Below, piece by piece: positions 1 through 8,230 of a DNA stretch of 36,574 bases. The DNA is from a virus, in the IMG/VR virus record IMGVR_UViG_3300032291_001069, positions 1 through 36,574 of that record, one strand, 5' to 3'. Numbering within the stretch: the stretch's first letter is position 1; the number at the start of each line of letters is the position of its first letter. A program made the translations under genes and the position numbers. The notes below the pieces were generated by a model, which saw only the letters and a program-made list of their open reading frames with translations, searched no databases and had not been told where the DNA came from.

Positions 1-123
1 CCTGCAATACATTTCTGGTACTGTTAAAAACGGTGCTGAAATGCCTTCATTTGGTGTTTGCGGATTTGGTACTTGGACACTGTTGGCTCAAGACTTTGTT
101 GGTCAAGAGCAATACGTTATCAC
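1..123. repeat. Left copy of 123-bp terminal overlap
   Basis: Bases 1-123 are identical to 36452-36574. The repeat lies in the middle of the capsid coding frame and restores that frame exactly when the ends are joined. It is therefore best read as the assembly overlap of a circular or circularly permuted genome, not as a biological terminal repeat. Confidence 0.95.
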
Positions 124-427
124 TCCAGGTGCAGGTTTTGACGGTGAAACCAATGGCCCTCAAGCAGCTTTCCGTGCTTTGATGGTTGCTGGCGTACCTA
201 TCTATCCAGACCCCTACTGCCCTGAAGGTATTGTGTACTTCCTGAACACTAACTACTTGTCTCTGTACATCCATGAGCAAGGTTCATTTGTGTTTACAGG
301 CTTTGAGTCCACTCTTCCTAACTGGCAAATTGGTTATGTTGGCGCAGTTTTGATGATTGCCGAATTGGTGAACGTCAAGCCTAAGTCAATGACCAAGGTG
401 ACGGGTTACAACTACCTTTCACTGTAA
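1..427 (+). CDS. Major capsid protein, C-terminal part (gene split by the circle join)
   Basis: This is the 3' part of the capsid gene that begins at 35877. The open frame enters at base 1 and ends at TAA 425-427. Joined across the duplicated 123 bases, the whole gene is 1002 nt and encodes 333 aa. The protein forms the icosahedral shell. The assignment rests on its place directly after portal and scaffold-like genes and before head-completion genes, and on its size and composition, which resemble HK97-fold capsids. I see no diagnostic short motif. An internal ATG at 41 is not the start. Confidence that this is a virion head gene is high; the fold is inferred. Confidence 0.8.
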   Translation, partial: LQYISGTVKNGAEMPSFGVCGFGTWTLLAQDFVGQEQYVITPGAGFDGETNGPQAAFRALMVAGVPIYPDPYCPEGIVYFLNTNYLSLYIHEQGSFVFTGFESTLPNWQIGYVGAVLMIAELVNVKPKSMTKVTGYNYLSL

Positions 428-439
428 GGAGAAAAAGAC

Positions 440-763
440 ATGGCTTTAGCAATGAACAAAATCATTCTGGCGAATGCAACGACCAACACTGCTGGTGCGT
501 ACTTCTCCAACGTATCTCTGACTGCCGCTAACGCTGGCACAGTGATTCCTGCTGGTACTTATATGCTGTTTCCCGCAGCCAATGTAATTGTTACTGCAAA
601 CAACGGTTCTTCTATCGCAACTCTTCTCGCCAATAACACTGGCGGTATGATTTTGTCTGATGGTGTGAACATATTTGCACAGTCAATTATTGCTGGCGCA
701 GGTGCAATTACTGCATTGACCATCAATGGTGGTATCAACGCAAACAGCACTTATACAACATAA
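440..763 (+). CDS. Small virion protein, possible head decoration (107 aa)
   Basis: The protein is rich in Ala, Asn, Thr, Gly and Val and almost free of charged residues, a composition typical of beta-rich virion surface proteins. It has no transmembrane helix or enzyme motif. A strong AAGGAG ribosome site lies upstream of ATG 440. It sits 12 bases behind the capsid gene and 9 ahead of another protein of similar composition, the usual place for decoration or head-fibre proteins. Function is inferred from position only. Confidence 0.55.
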   Translation: MALAMNKIILANATTNTAGAYFSNVSLTAANAGTVIPAGTYMLFPAANVIVTANNGSSIATLLANNTGGMILSDGVNIFAQSIIAGAGAITALTINGGINANSTYTT

Positions 764-772
764 GGGGATAGC

Positions 773-1186
773 ATGGCTAACTCGAATGCTGTAGGAACTC
801 GTTACCCCGATAGTTTTGGTAATTATGTTATTGCCGTTACCTCTGCTCCTGTAGGTTTAGGAAGCACTGGTAATGCTGTTGCTGTAATTCCTGCTATCGG
901 TACAAGCTACATTGTTCGCCGTATAACCGTGTCTCAAGCAAACGGAACTGTTGCTGCTGCAAACGTCACTATTTTAACAAGTAGTGATGGTGCGCTTGCA
1001 AATGCAGTTTCAAATGCAACTGTGTTAGCAAACGTAACAGGCACAACCAAGTATCAAGATTTGAACCTGACAGCAAACACTGCCACAACAATCTACTCTG
1101 GTTCTCTGTTCTTGTGCGTTAACACAGCGGCTGCTGCAAACAACACGGTTGAAGTCCACGTGTACGGTGACGTTGTATCTCTATGA
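773..1186 (+). CDS. Virion protein, possible head fibre/decoration (137 aa)
   Basis: Low-charge protein rich in Ala, Val, Thr and Asn, with alternating polar and hydrophobic stretches that suggest a beta sandwich. It resembles the upstream 107-aa protein in composition and probably works with it on the capsid surface. AAGGGGATAGC precedes the start. The end overlaps the next start by four bases (ATGA), so the two are translationally coupled. No family is recognised with certainty. Confidence 0.55.
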   Translation: MANSNAVGTRYPDSFGNYVIAVTSAPVGLGSTGNAVAVIPAIGTSYIVRRITVSQANGTVAAANVTILTSSDGALANAVSNATVLANVTGTTKYQDLNLTANTATTIYSGSLFLCVNTAAAANNTVEVHVYGDVVSL

Positions 1187-1524
1187 CAGAACTCGTTTAT
1201 GTAACCAATAACACCAACAAAGACCTGTACGCTGAGTACAACTATGTTGGTTATGATTTCCCTGTTGGCAAGACAGTTGAACTGACTGTTTCTGCTGCTA
1301 GACACATGATTGGTTACGGAGATGAGGACAAGGAGAAGTATCTAGTCCAATTGGGCATGATACGTCTTCACAGCGAACTTGAAGAAGCAATGGAAACTTT
1401 GAAGAAAATAGATATTTCTTTAGAGCATCCAACAAAGAACCGCTCGTTACCCTCGGCGGTTGGCGTAGTACCCTTACGGATTGAGAAATCCGTTGGGGGA
1501 AAGGTCAATCAGAGGGTTGCTTAA
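1183..1524 (+). CDS. Conserved phage structural/head-completion protein (113 aa)
   Basis: The N-terminal half has a compact beta pattern (residues 3-40), followed by an ARHMIGYGDEDKE segment and a helix (about 55-75). Proteins of this kind, with an AARHxxGYGDxDKE-like motif, are common next to capsid and adaptor genes in short-tailed phages and lack a defined function. It starts within the stop of the preceding gene (ATGA). A role at the capsid-to-adaptor transition is inferred from order. Confidence 0.55.
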   Translation: MTELVYVTNNTNKDLYAEYNYVGYDFPVGKTVELTVSAARHMIGYGDEDKEKYLVQLGMIRLHSELEEAMETLKKIDISLEHPTKNRSLPSAVGVVPLRIEKSVGGKVNQRVA

Positions 1525-1536
1525 CATGAAGGTAAC

Positions 1537-2376
1537 ATGGCAACTCTCTCTTCCTACATCACGGAAGTACAGCGGTTATTGCATGATGCAAACTCTGTCT
1601 TCTGGTCTACCTCGGAGCTAACGGACTACATCAACGATGCCCGTGAGCGAGTAGCGAGAGATACAGGGTGTTTACGCACCCTGCAAATAACTGCCACCCC
1701 AATTTCTAGTACAGGTGTACCCGCAACCGTGTGGACTGCGGGTGCTACTGTTACTGCTGGTCAGTTTGTATTCAACAACATCTTCATATATGAAGTAACT
1801 GTTAGCGGTGTACTTAGCACTACTGCTCCACCCTATCCTGCTTCTGGATACACTTTTCCCCCTTCTACCCCATTCACAGATGGAACTGCCACCTTGCAGT
1901 ATTCTGGCCCTGCGGAAATCATCCCCTATGCCAATATTGCTACAGGCACAACACTAGACATTCTTAACGTCAATGTTTACTGGGGTAACAGTCGAATTCC
2001 TTTGCGGTATTTACCCTGGTCCAACTTTAACGCTCAACTGCGTTACTGGCAAAACTATGTAGGTAGACCCGTATGCTTTTCTGTTTACGGACAAAACACT
2101 ATCTACATTGGCCCAGTTCCAGACCAAGCCTATGTGGTTGAGATAGATAGCACTATCTTGCCTACTGCGTTAAGTTTGAACACGCCTAGTGCTAATGACC
2201 AGATTCAAGACCCCTACACTACGCCTGTAGCTTTTTATGCGGCTTACAAAGCCAAATACAAAGAGCAGAGCTATGGAGAAGCTGAGATATACAAGCAAGA
2301 GTATGCAAAGCAAATCCAAGCGGTGTTGAACTCTGTGTACACACGCAGAATCCCTGACCCCTACTCTACGTTCTAA
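1537..2376 (+). CDS. Head-to-tail adaptor, P22 gp4-like (279 aa)
   Basis: The start 'MATLSSYITEVQRLLHDA', followed by WSTSELTDYINDARERVARDTGCLR, is the helical pattern of gp4-like tail accessory proteins, which form the ring directly under the portal. A low-complexity insert rich in Thr, Ala, Pro and Ser (about residues 50-125) separates the helical N-terminus from the rest. The C-terminus is helical (AYKAKYKEQSYGEAEIYKQEYAKQ). A gp10-like gene follows two bases later, matching the P22-type neck order. The family call is from remembered patterns; the exact boundaries are not proven. Confidence 0.75.
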   Translation: MATLSSYITEVQRLLHDANSVFWSTSELTDYINDARERVARDTGCLRTLQITATPISSTGVPATVWTAGATVTAGQFVFNNIFIYEVTVSGVLSTTAPPYPASGYTFPPSTPFTDGTATLQYSGPAEIIPYANIATGTTLDILNVNVYWGNSRIPLRYLPWSNFNAQLRYWQNYVGRPVCFSVYGQNTIYIGPVPDQAYVVEIDSTILPTALSLNTPSANDQIQDPYTTPVAFYAAYKAKYKEQSYGEAEIYKQEYAKQIQAVLNSVYTRRIPDPYSTF

Positions 2377-2378
2377 TC

Positions 2379-4373
2379 ATGGCAGCAGCAGAGCAAAAGA
2401 AATCTTATGCTGTCTATAAGAACTTTAAAGGTCTGAATACCAAGGCCAATAGAACAGCTATTGATGAAGAGGAATTCTCATGGATTGAGAATGCTATGCC
2501 TATCGGGTTTGGCAACATCAAGATTGTTCCTGCTCAAGTCACAGTTAAAGATGGCGGTAATAACGCTATATCGTTTGGCAATACAGTCTCTACCCTTACC
2601 AATACCAATCTTGGATTGTCTGACTATTTGTTGGCTTTTCAAGAGAGTGGTAGAGGACAGTATGTAATCATAGATACAGGCGTTGTAGGCAATGTAGGAG
2701 TGACAGGAACATTCTCCTCTGCAAATGTGTCTATCGCTCAGTGGAAAAACGAGGAAGTATTTATAGGTGACCCCAATAAAGGACTGTTTACTTGGGATGG
2801 CACTGACTTACTTAATGTTGGTGGTGTAGGTCAAATAGGACTTACAAACAGGGGTTCAGGTTATACCTCTGCGCCAGCAGTCACTATCTCTGCACCTAAC
2901 CAGGCAAACGGGACACAGGCAACGGCGGTGTCCACAATTACAGCAAATGCGGTGTCCTCTATTTCAATTACAGAAGGTGGTAGCGGGTATACCGCTGCCC
3001 CTACCGTAACAATTACAGGTGGTGGTGGTAGTGGAGCTAACGCTATTGCAGAACTTCTGACCTTTACCAAAGGTGCGTTATTTATACAAGTAACAAATAG
3101 TGGTTCTGGTTATGACCCTGCTTCTCCTCCTGCTGTCACCATTACTGGTGGCGGTGGAGCAAATGCCACTGCTACTGCTATTGTGTTTGGCAATGCGGTA
3201 ACACAAGTCATCATGTCAAATGTAGGCAACAACTTCACAAGTGTACCTACAGTCACGATAGCTGCTCCACCTACGCCTACTGGCAATGCAAATGCTACGG
3301 TAATCGGTGTGCCAAATCTAGAAGAAATAGCTGCCGTTTCTACTTTTTCTGGTCGTGTGTGGGTGGCTACAGGTCGTACAGTTACCTTTTCCTCTGCCTC
3401 AAGCCCTACTGACTTCACTTCTATTTCTGCGGGTTCAGAGACAATTACAGACTCTACCTTGCGTGGCAATATACAAAACATGGTATCTGCCAACAACTTT
3501 CTGTATATTTTTGGAGAGGACAGCATCAACGTCTTTTCTGATGTCAGGATTACAAACACGGGCGACACTCTATTTACAAACACAAACGTGTCTGCGTCAG
3601 TAGGTAGTAAGCTGAAATACGCTGTTTACCCTTACTTCCGCTCTGTATTGTTTATGAATAACTACGGGGTATACGCTCTGGTTGGCTCAACAACAAGCAA
3701 GATTTCTGACCAACTTGACGGTATTTTTCCTTACATAGACTTCACCAAGCCTGTAACTGCGGGTCAAGTCTTGCTCAACAACATCCTGTGTGCCGCATTT
3801 AACTTCTACTTGAATTCTAGCTTTCCCACCACCACGGGAGACAGGTTTGTACAGTGCGTGTTTTTTGAGAAGAAGTGGTTTATTACTAGCCAAGGTGCGT
3901 TGCGATATGTGTCTTCTGCTCCCGTAGGTGGGTTGATTAACTTGTATGGGGTAACAGATACGGCTCTTTTTAGGCTGTACGGGGATGCAACTGCAAATAT
4001 CTCTTCAGAGATGCAGACATCTTTGTCTCCTATGAAAGACCCTATTCGCACCAAACAAGCATTAAAATTTGGTATAGAAGCAACGCTTACTACAGGTGGC
4101 TCATTTAATGTGACTGTGGATAGTGAGAGTGGTTCTAGTCCTGTTTATGTGTTAAACAACACAGTAAATTGGTTTAACAATCAAGGTGTCACGCTTACTT
4201 GGCTTAATAATTCTTCACAGGTTATCGGGTGGTTGACAAGTTCAGGGTACGCCCTGTACAAGTCAGATGCACAGCAGTATGGTAAGTATTTGGGGTTGAC
4301 AATCACTAGCACAGACCCTGCGCTAACTGTCAACACAATTGAGTTTGAACATGAATTAAGAGTGAGGTTCTAA
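2379..4373 (+). CDS. Tail hub/stabilisation protein, P22 gp10-like, with repeat insert (664 aa)
   Basis: The N-terminus 'YKNFKGLNTKANRTAIDEEE' followed by SWIENAMPI is typical of gp10-like packaged-DNA stabilisation proteins, which assemble under the gp4 adaptor and close the tail. The 'GRVWVATGRTVTFSSASSPTDF' type of strand (about residues 325-350, here with small changes) and YIFGEDSINVF (about 374-384) support this beta-propeller-like family. Residues about 150-311 are an insertion of four degenerate GSGYTxxPxVTI-GGGGxxAxA repeats, described separately. The gene starts two bases after the adaptor stop. Confidence 0.72.
   Translation: MAAAEQKKSYAVYKNFKGLNTKANRTAIDEEEFSWIENAMPIGFGNIKIVPAQVTVKDGGNNAISFGNTVSTLTNTNLGLSDYLLAFQESGRGQYVIIDTGVVGNVGVTGTFSSANVSIAQWKNEEVFIGDPNKGLFTWDGTDLLNVGGVGQIGLTNRGSGYTSAPAVTISAPNQANGTQATAVSTITANAVSSISITEGGSGYTAAPTVTITGGGGSGANAIAELLTFTKGALFIQVTNSGSGYDPASPPAVTITGGGGANATATAIVFGNAVTQVIMSNVGNNFTSVPTVTIAAPPTPTGNANATVIGVPNLEEIAAVSTFSGRVWVATGRTVTFSSASSPTDFTSISAGSETITDSTLRGNIQNMVSANNFLYIFGEDSINVFSDVRITNTGDTLFTNTNVSASVGSKLKYAVYPYFRSVLFMNNYGVYALVGSTTSKISDQLDGIFPYIDFTKPVTAGQVLLNNILCAAFNFYLNSSFPTTTGDRFVQCVFFEKKWFITSQGALRYVSSAPVGGLINLYGVTDTALFRLYGDATANISSEMQTSLSPMKDPIRTKQALKFGIEATLTTGGSFNVTVDSESGSSPVYVLNNTVNWFNNQGVTLTWLNNSSQVIGWLTSSGYALYKSDAQQYGKYLGLTITSTDPALTVNTIEFEHELRVRF
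2831..3312 (+). repeat. Four degenerate Gly/Thr-rich protein repeats inside the gp10-like gene
   Basis: Within the frame, four units share the plan GSGYT-x-P-x-VTI-(G/A)-rich-NATA: beginning near residues 152, 192, 236 and 277 of the host gene. Units two and three are closest (GGSGYTAAPTVTITGGGG and SGSGYDPASPPAVTITGGGG). The fourth is worn (VGNNFTSVPTVTIAAPP). Such repeats are common in phage adhesins and fibres, so this looks like a fibre-type module inserted in the hub protein. Confidence 0.75.
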
Positions 4374-4374
4374 C

Positions 4375-5934
4375 ATGGCTGTTCCTAATATTTTCGGTAC
4401 TGCGACTGCGGCAATTCCGTTATCGCAACTAGATACCAACTTTGCCACTGCGATTACGCTTGGCAATACTGCTGTCTATCTAGGTAACACAACTACCAGT
4501 CTTGGTAATGTGACGCTCACTAACGTCACTATCAGCAGTGGTAACGTAACTGTTACTGGAGCTAATGTAAGTGGAACTGCAAATGTGTCCACGCTTATTG
4601 TTACTGGTAACCAAACATCACTTGGTAATGTAACTGTTACTGGAAATGTAAGTGCAAATATAGTAACTGTTGCCGCTGGCGCAGTAGGTACGCCATCCAT
4701 CACCACAACAGGCGACACCAACACAGGTATCTTCTTCCCTGCCGCTGACACCATTGCTTTTGCTGAAGGTGGTGCGGAGGCTATGAGAATTAATAGTTCT
4801 GGACAAGTTGGAATAGGTACTAGTTCACCAGACACACCTCTTACGTTTGCTCAATCTGTGAGTAACAAGATTAGTCTATACCAAGGTACGAATTGGCACA
4901 TTGGTATGGCTAATTACAGCGCCATCAATGTTATGGAATTTGCTAGTGATGCTGTTGGTGAAGACATTACATTTGGCTATGGTGCGGCGGGTTCTATAAC
5001 AAGAAACGTGACATTTAAAGGAACTGGTGATGTGGGGATTGGTACTAGTTCTCCGCAATCTAGATTACACGTTTACACAGGCGCTTCAGGAGTAACCCCA
5101 AACGCAGAATCAAAACTTACTGTTGAAAATAGTGGAAATGCGGCATTTTCAATTCTTGCCCCATCTGCCAACGAAAGCACCATTTATTTTGGAAGCCCGA
5201 CTTCTGCTATTGATGGCGGTGTTATTTATAACCATCCAGCTAGGGCAATGATTTTTAGAACGGCTGGTAATACAGAACGTATGCGTATCGACTCCAGCGG
5301 TAGAGTTTATTCAGGTTCTTCAACTCCTTGGACTGTTGGTGGTAGCGGAGTAAATGCTTGGGCTTTATATAACGGAGGGGATTTTCCAATTTCAGCCGCT
5401 TCACAAAGCACAATCACTGCTATTTTTAATAGATGTACTTCAACTGGCACTATTGTTGAATTTAAATACAACGCTAATGCAAATGGTTCTGTATCTACAA
5501 ATGGAACAAATGTAGCCTACAACACATCATCTGATTACCGCCTAAAAGAAAACATTGTCCCAATGACGGGCGCACTGGCAAAGGTAGCACAATTAAAACC
5601 CGTTACATATAAGTGGAAGATTAACGGCTCTGATGGCGAAGGTTTTATTGCACATGAATTGGCTCAAGTAAAACCAGATTGTGTGTCAGGCGATAAAGAC
5701 GCAACCCGTCAAGAAGAATACGAAGTAACACCAGCAGTCAAAGACGAAGAAGGAAATATCACAACCCCTGCGGTAATGGGTACACGCACAGTTCCTGTTT
5801 ACCAGGGCGTTGACACATCATTCTTGGTGGCTACTTTGACTTCTGCTATTCAAGAACTTAAAGCATTGGTAGATAACCAATCTAGCACCATCACAGCCCT
5901 GACAGCACGAATCACAGCATTGGAAGCAAAATGA
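4375..5934 (+). CDS. Tail fibre/spike with C-terminal S74 intramolecular chaperone (519 aa)
   Basis: Residues 1-110 contain repeated GNVTVTG/NVTL-type strands typical of trimeric phage fibres. The middle carries two MRI(N/D)SSG-plus-GIGTSSP type units (about 142-160 and 222-236). The C-terminus from about residue 383 is a chaperone-of-endosialidase domain (peptidase S74): S386-D387 and YRLKENI with R389/K391, the residues expected at the self-cleavage site, then GEGFIAHEL and a terminal coiled coil. The domain trimerises the fibre and is normally released by autocleavage. This is the likely receptor-binding protein. ATG follows the hub stop by one base. Confidence 0.85.
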   Translation: MAVPNIFGTATAAIPLSQLDTNFATAITLGNTAVYLGNTTTSLGNVTLTNVTISSGNVTVTGANVSGTANVSTLIVTGNQTSLGNVTVTGNVSANIVTVAAGAVGTPSITTTGDTNTGIFFPAADTIAFAEGGAEAMRINSSGQVGIGTSSPDTPLTFAQSVSNKISLYQGTNWHIGMANYSAINVMEFASDAVGEDITFGYGAAGSITRNVTFKGTGDVGIGTSSPQSRLHVYTGASGVTPNAESKLTVENSGNAAFSILAPSANESTIYFGSPTSAIDGGVIYNHPARAMIFRTAGNTERMRIDSSGRVYSGSSTPWTVGGSGVNAWALYNGGDFPISAASQSTITAIFNRCTSTGTIVEFKYNANANGSVSTNGTNVAYNTSSDYRLKENIVPMTGALAKVAQLKPVTYKWKINGSDGEGFIAHELAQVKPDCVSGDKDATRQEEYEVTPAVKDEEGNITTPAVMGTRTVPVYQGVDTSFLVATLTSAIQELKALVDNQSSTITALTARITALEAK

Positions 5935-6218
5935 CCACTACTTGGACAATCGCACAACTCGACCGCCAAACCTCTGATGGATTGGTAACCACTGCCCATT
6001 ACAGAGTAGACACTGTGGACGGTGAACACTCTGCTGGCTCTTATGGCACAGTAGGCTTTGAACGTGGCGACACATTCATTGCTTACGACTCATTGACTGA
6101 GGCTCAAGTCATTGCTTGGGTTAAAGATAAGCTAGATGTTGAGGCTATTGAAGCAAGCCTTGCCGCACAGATTGCCGCACAGAAAGCACCAGTAACAGCA
6201 ACAGGAGTGCCTTGGTAA
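5931..6218 (+). CDS. DUF7936-like tail-fibre-associated protein (95 aa)
   Basis: Begins TWTIAQLDRQTSDGLVTTAH and continues with DGEHSAGSYGTVGF, a middle LTEAQVIAWVKDKL helix and a conserved end AQKAPVTATGVPW. This pattern matches a small family that follows fibre genes in many podo- and siphoviruses (I recall it as DUF7936; number not verifiable here). The function is unknown; fibre attachment or assembly is inferred. The start overlaps the fibre stop by four bases, and the end overlaps the next ATG by one base. Confidence 0.65.
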   Translation: MTTTWTIAQLDRQTSDGLVTTAHYRVDTVDGEHSAGSYGTVGFERGDTFIAYDSLTEAQVIAWVKDKLDVEAIEASLAAQIAAQKAPVTATGVPW

Positions 6219-6547
6219 TGGGAATTCAAGCCTTTACAAGGACAGGTAACACTGTCACTTTTCTAGCGGCTACAACAGCACCTACTGCTGTACAAGCCGT
6301 ATCTACTACGCTTGGTGGTAATCAGTACCGCATTATCAATGCTGGTTCTGTTACTGTCTTTCTAGGTTACGGCTCAGATGGAGCTAGTGCAAACAGTAAT
6401 GCCGCAGTCATTACTACCACAGGCACATCTATTCCACTGTTGCCAGGCACAGATGAGATTCTATCTTTCGTACCCAACGCTTATTTCACAGGCATTACCG
6501 CTAGTAGCAACGCTACTATATACGTGACACCTGGCGATGGTTCATGA
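6218..6547 (+). CDS. Small beta-rich virion protein, paralogue of the 15496 product (109 aa)
   Basis: The protein has few charges, many Thr, Ala, Gly and Val, and ends in IYVTPGDGS. It shares length, the F-x-x-x-G-x-T pattern near the start, a QY-centred strand and the YVTPG(D/E)G ending with the protein at 15496, suggesting a duplicated virion module. ATG 6218 is used because it overlaps the preceding TAA by one base and AGGAG lies upstream; an in-frame TTG at 6212 is less likely. Confidence 0.6.
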   Translation: MGIQAFTRTGNTVTFLAATTAPTAVQAVSTTLGGNQYRIINAGSVTVFLGYGSDGASANSNAAVITTTGTSIPLLPGTDEILSFVPNAYFTGITASSNATIYVTPGDGS

Positions 6548-6557
6548 GGTAAACCAT
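6537..6557 (+). promoter_or_regulatory. Hairpin with the ribosome site in its loop, before the 6556 gene
   Basis: ATGGTT (6537-6542) pairs perfectly with AACCAT (6552-6557). The 9-base loop contains GAGG, and the 3' arm contains the first bases of the start codon at 6556. The stem also spans the end of the preceding frame. Confidence 0.4.
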
Positions 6558-7239
6558 GTTAAAAACAGTCAGTTCCTCTCTCAATGTTATAGGCGCACTC
6601 AATTACAAGGGTACATGGGATGCTGCCGCCAATAATCCTGCTCTTGCCTCTAGCGTAGGTACGAAGGGGGACTACTATGTTGTGTCTGTTTCTGGTTCTA
6701 CCAACCTTAACGGCATCACAGATTGGGTAGTAAGCGACTGGTGTGTATTTAACGGCTCTGTATGGCAAAAGGTAGATAACTCTGAGATTATCTATGTCAG
6801 CAACGTAGCTACAGGTACAGGCCTTACAGGTGGCCCCATAACGTCTACAGGCACTGTATCTCTCGCAAACACTGCTGTGACTATAGGTACTTACGGAGGA
6901 GCTACCAATGTAGCTTCTTTTACCGTAGACCAGCAAGGCAGACTGACAAGCGCAAGTAATGTCACCATTGCTATAGGTAACAGCAACCTACAGAATTCAA
7001 GTGTGGTGTTGGGTAACACTACCCTGACCCTTGGTAGCACTGTTTCTAACGTAGGCAACGTAACACTGGAGAATGTCACCATCATTGGTGGGACTACCAA
7101 CGCTGCTGTGTTTAATTTCACAGGAAACACAACTGCAACTGCAACATATGGCATAGCAAGTCTGCCACTGCAACCTGCTGGATTCATGCAAGTCAACCTT
7201 AATGGGACAGTAGTAAAAGTCCCCTACTACGCTGTCTAA
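6556..7239 (+). CDS. Tail fibre-like structural protein (227 aa)
   Basis: The N-terminal 90 residues contain YKGTWDAAANNPALASSVG and KGDYYVVSVSG, a pattern common in phage fibre proteins just before collagen-like or beta-helical shafts. The rest has LTGGPITSTGTVSLANTAV and repeated GNVTLENVTI/LGNTTLTLG strands like those of the main fibre. It is probably a second, short fibre or fibre-base protein. No enzyme motif is visible. It starts shortly after the decoration-like gene and ends one base before the next start. Confidence 0.6.
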   Translation: MLKTVSSSLNVIGALNYKGTWDAAANNPALASSVGTKGDYYVVSVSGSTNLNGITDWVVSDWCVFNGSVWQKVDNSEIIYVSNVATGTGLTGGPITSTGTVSLANTAVTIGTYGGATNVASFTVDQQGRLTSASNVTIAIGNSNLQNSSVVLGNTTLTLGSTVSNVGNVTLENVTIIGGTTNAAVFNFTGNTTATATYGIASLPLQPAGFMQVNLNGTVVKVPYYAV

Positions 7240-7240
7240 C

Positions 7241-7462
7241 ATGGACAACCAACAAATATTCAACGCCGTAGTTAGCATAGCTGGCTTTCTTGCTGTCTAT
7301 GTTTTTAACAACACAACAAAACAGATTCAACGTCTGGAGGACAAGATAAATGAACTTCCTAAAGAGTATGTGGCAAAAGATGATTACCGCTCTGACATCA
7401 CTGAAATCAAAAGTATCCTCAAACAAATCTTCGACAAGCTAGACAACAAGGCTGACAAATGA
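7241..7462 (+). CDS. Small membrane-anchored coiled-coil protein (73 aa)
   Basis: One N-terminal hydrophobic segment (about residues 5-22, IFNAVVSIAGFLAVYVF) is followed by a charged helix with heptad spacing (IQRLEDKINELPKEYV and IKSILKQIFDKLDNKADK). This design is seen in XhlA-like haemolysin-accessory and holin-associated proteins as well as in virion anchors. The true role is unknown. Four-base overlap (ATGA) with the next gene. Confidence 0.55.
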   Translation: MDNQQIFNAVVSIAGFLAVYVFNNTTKQIQRLEDKINELPKEYVAKDDYRSDITEIKSILKQIFDKLDNKADK

Positions 7463-7797
7463 ACATGGATGTTCTTTCCTACGTGAAGTTCGGTGACAAG
7501 GACGGACTGGGAGAGTTTTTGTTTGAAAATGGGATGCAGCACCAATTGTTCTATGACATCCTTGGAGACAATGGTATTGCGGTGCAGAAGTATCCTTTAA
7601 CAGATGCCGACTATGAAAACTTGGATGACTGGCTTTTTGTGCATAACCAAGAGCATCAAAGACTAGCTAGTGTTTTAGGATTGGATAATCCTTTCCAGTT
7701 GTTGGACAGTGATTGGAATGTGGAAGAAGATTTTTACGATTGGATTGGTGTACACCAGACTATTCATCAACAGATAGCAACAGCTTTAGGAGTTTAA
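7459..7797 (+). CDS. Conserved hypothetical virion-region protein (112 aa)
   Basis: Acidic, aromatic protein with two related halves: the FLFENGMQHQLFYDIL segment, then DDWLFVHNQEHQRLASVLGL and YDWIGVHQTIHQQIATALGV. The last two are an internal repeat of a W-(L/I)-x-V-H-(N/Q)-x-x-H motif, whose paired His residues could bind metal or stack as helices. Proteins with this repeated WxxxHxxxH pattern are frequent upstream of internal virion proteins in short-tailed phages. Function unknown. Confidence 0.55.
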   Translation: MNMDVLSYVKFGDKDGLGEFLFENGMQHQLFYDILGDNGIAVQKYPLTDADYENLDDWLFVHNQEHQRLASVLGLDNPFQLLDSDWNVEEDFYDWIGVHQTIHQQIATALGV

Positions 7798-7798
7798 T

Positions 7799-8230
7799 AT
7801 GGCAGATGTCATGCAAGAAGTAAAAAAGCAAAATGTTGCTGATGACATACCTATGCTTGACATCTTGAGACAAGATGTTGGTCGGTCTGGTGGTGACTTT
7901 AATTCTATTTACAGGGGATTAAAGACTGGTATTGAGTCTGGAAAAATGAGAATCATGCGTTCTGGCAATACGCTGTTGATATACAACATCTTGCAGCCAG
8001 GCATTGTTGAGCTTCATATTTCCACGGTGGATGAGCCAACCAAGTTGGTTAAGTCTGTCAAAGAGTTATATCAAGCAATGAAAGTTGCTGGATTTAAAAC
8101 AGGTGTTTCCACAACAGACAATTCTCAAATTGCTCGTGTTTTGAATGCGGCAGACATACCTGTTAGGGTTGAACAAATCCCTAGCGCAGAAGGTAGAACT
8201 GAATACCAATTAACCATAGAGGTGAAATAA
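7799..8230 (+). CDS. Hypothetical protein with GNAT-like pattern (143 aa)
   Basis: The middle (about residues 55-110) has strand-strand-helix elements, LLIYNILQPGIVELHIST then a KSVKELYQAMKVAGFKTGVSTT helix and strand, that recall acyltransferase-like (GNAT) folds found beside internal virion genes in T7-like phages. No clear acetyl-CoA P-loop is visible, so enzymatic activity is doubtful. It precedes the ejection-protein genes with a one-base overlap and is probably part of that virion module. Confidence 0.45.
   Translation: MADVMQEVKKQNVADDIPMLDILRQDVGRSGGDFNSIYRGLKTGIESGKMRIMRSGNTLLIYNILQPGIVELHISTVDEPTKLVKSVKELYQAMKVAGFKTGVSTTDNSQIARVLNAADIPVRVEQIPSAEGRTEYQLTIEVK

Noticed and set aside
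1-123. Direct terminal repeats as in T7-like genomes
   Set aside because: The repeat is in the middle of the capsid frame and restores it on joining. Assembly overlap of a circular map is simpler.
3110-3583. Antisense open frame of 157 codons in the tail hub gene, and similar ones at 8451-8858, 4476-4835 and 11208-11543
   Set aside because: They are shadows of Gly/Ala/Thr-rich coding sequence on the other strand, without ribosome sites or operon context.
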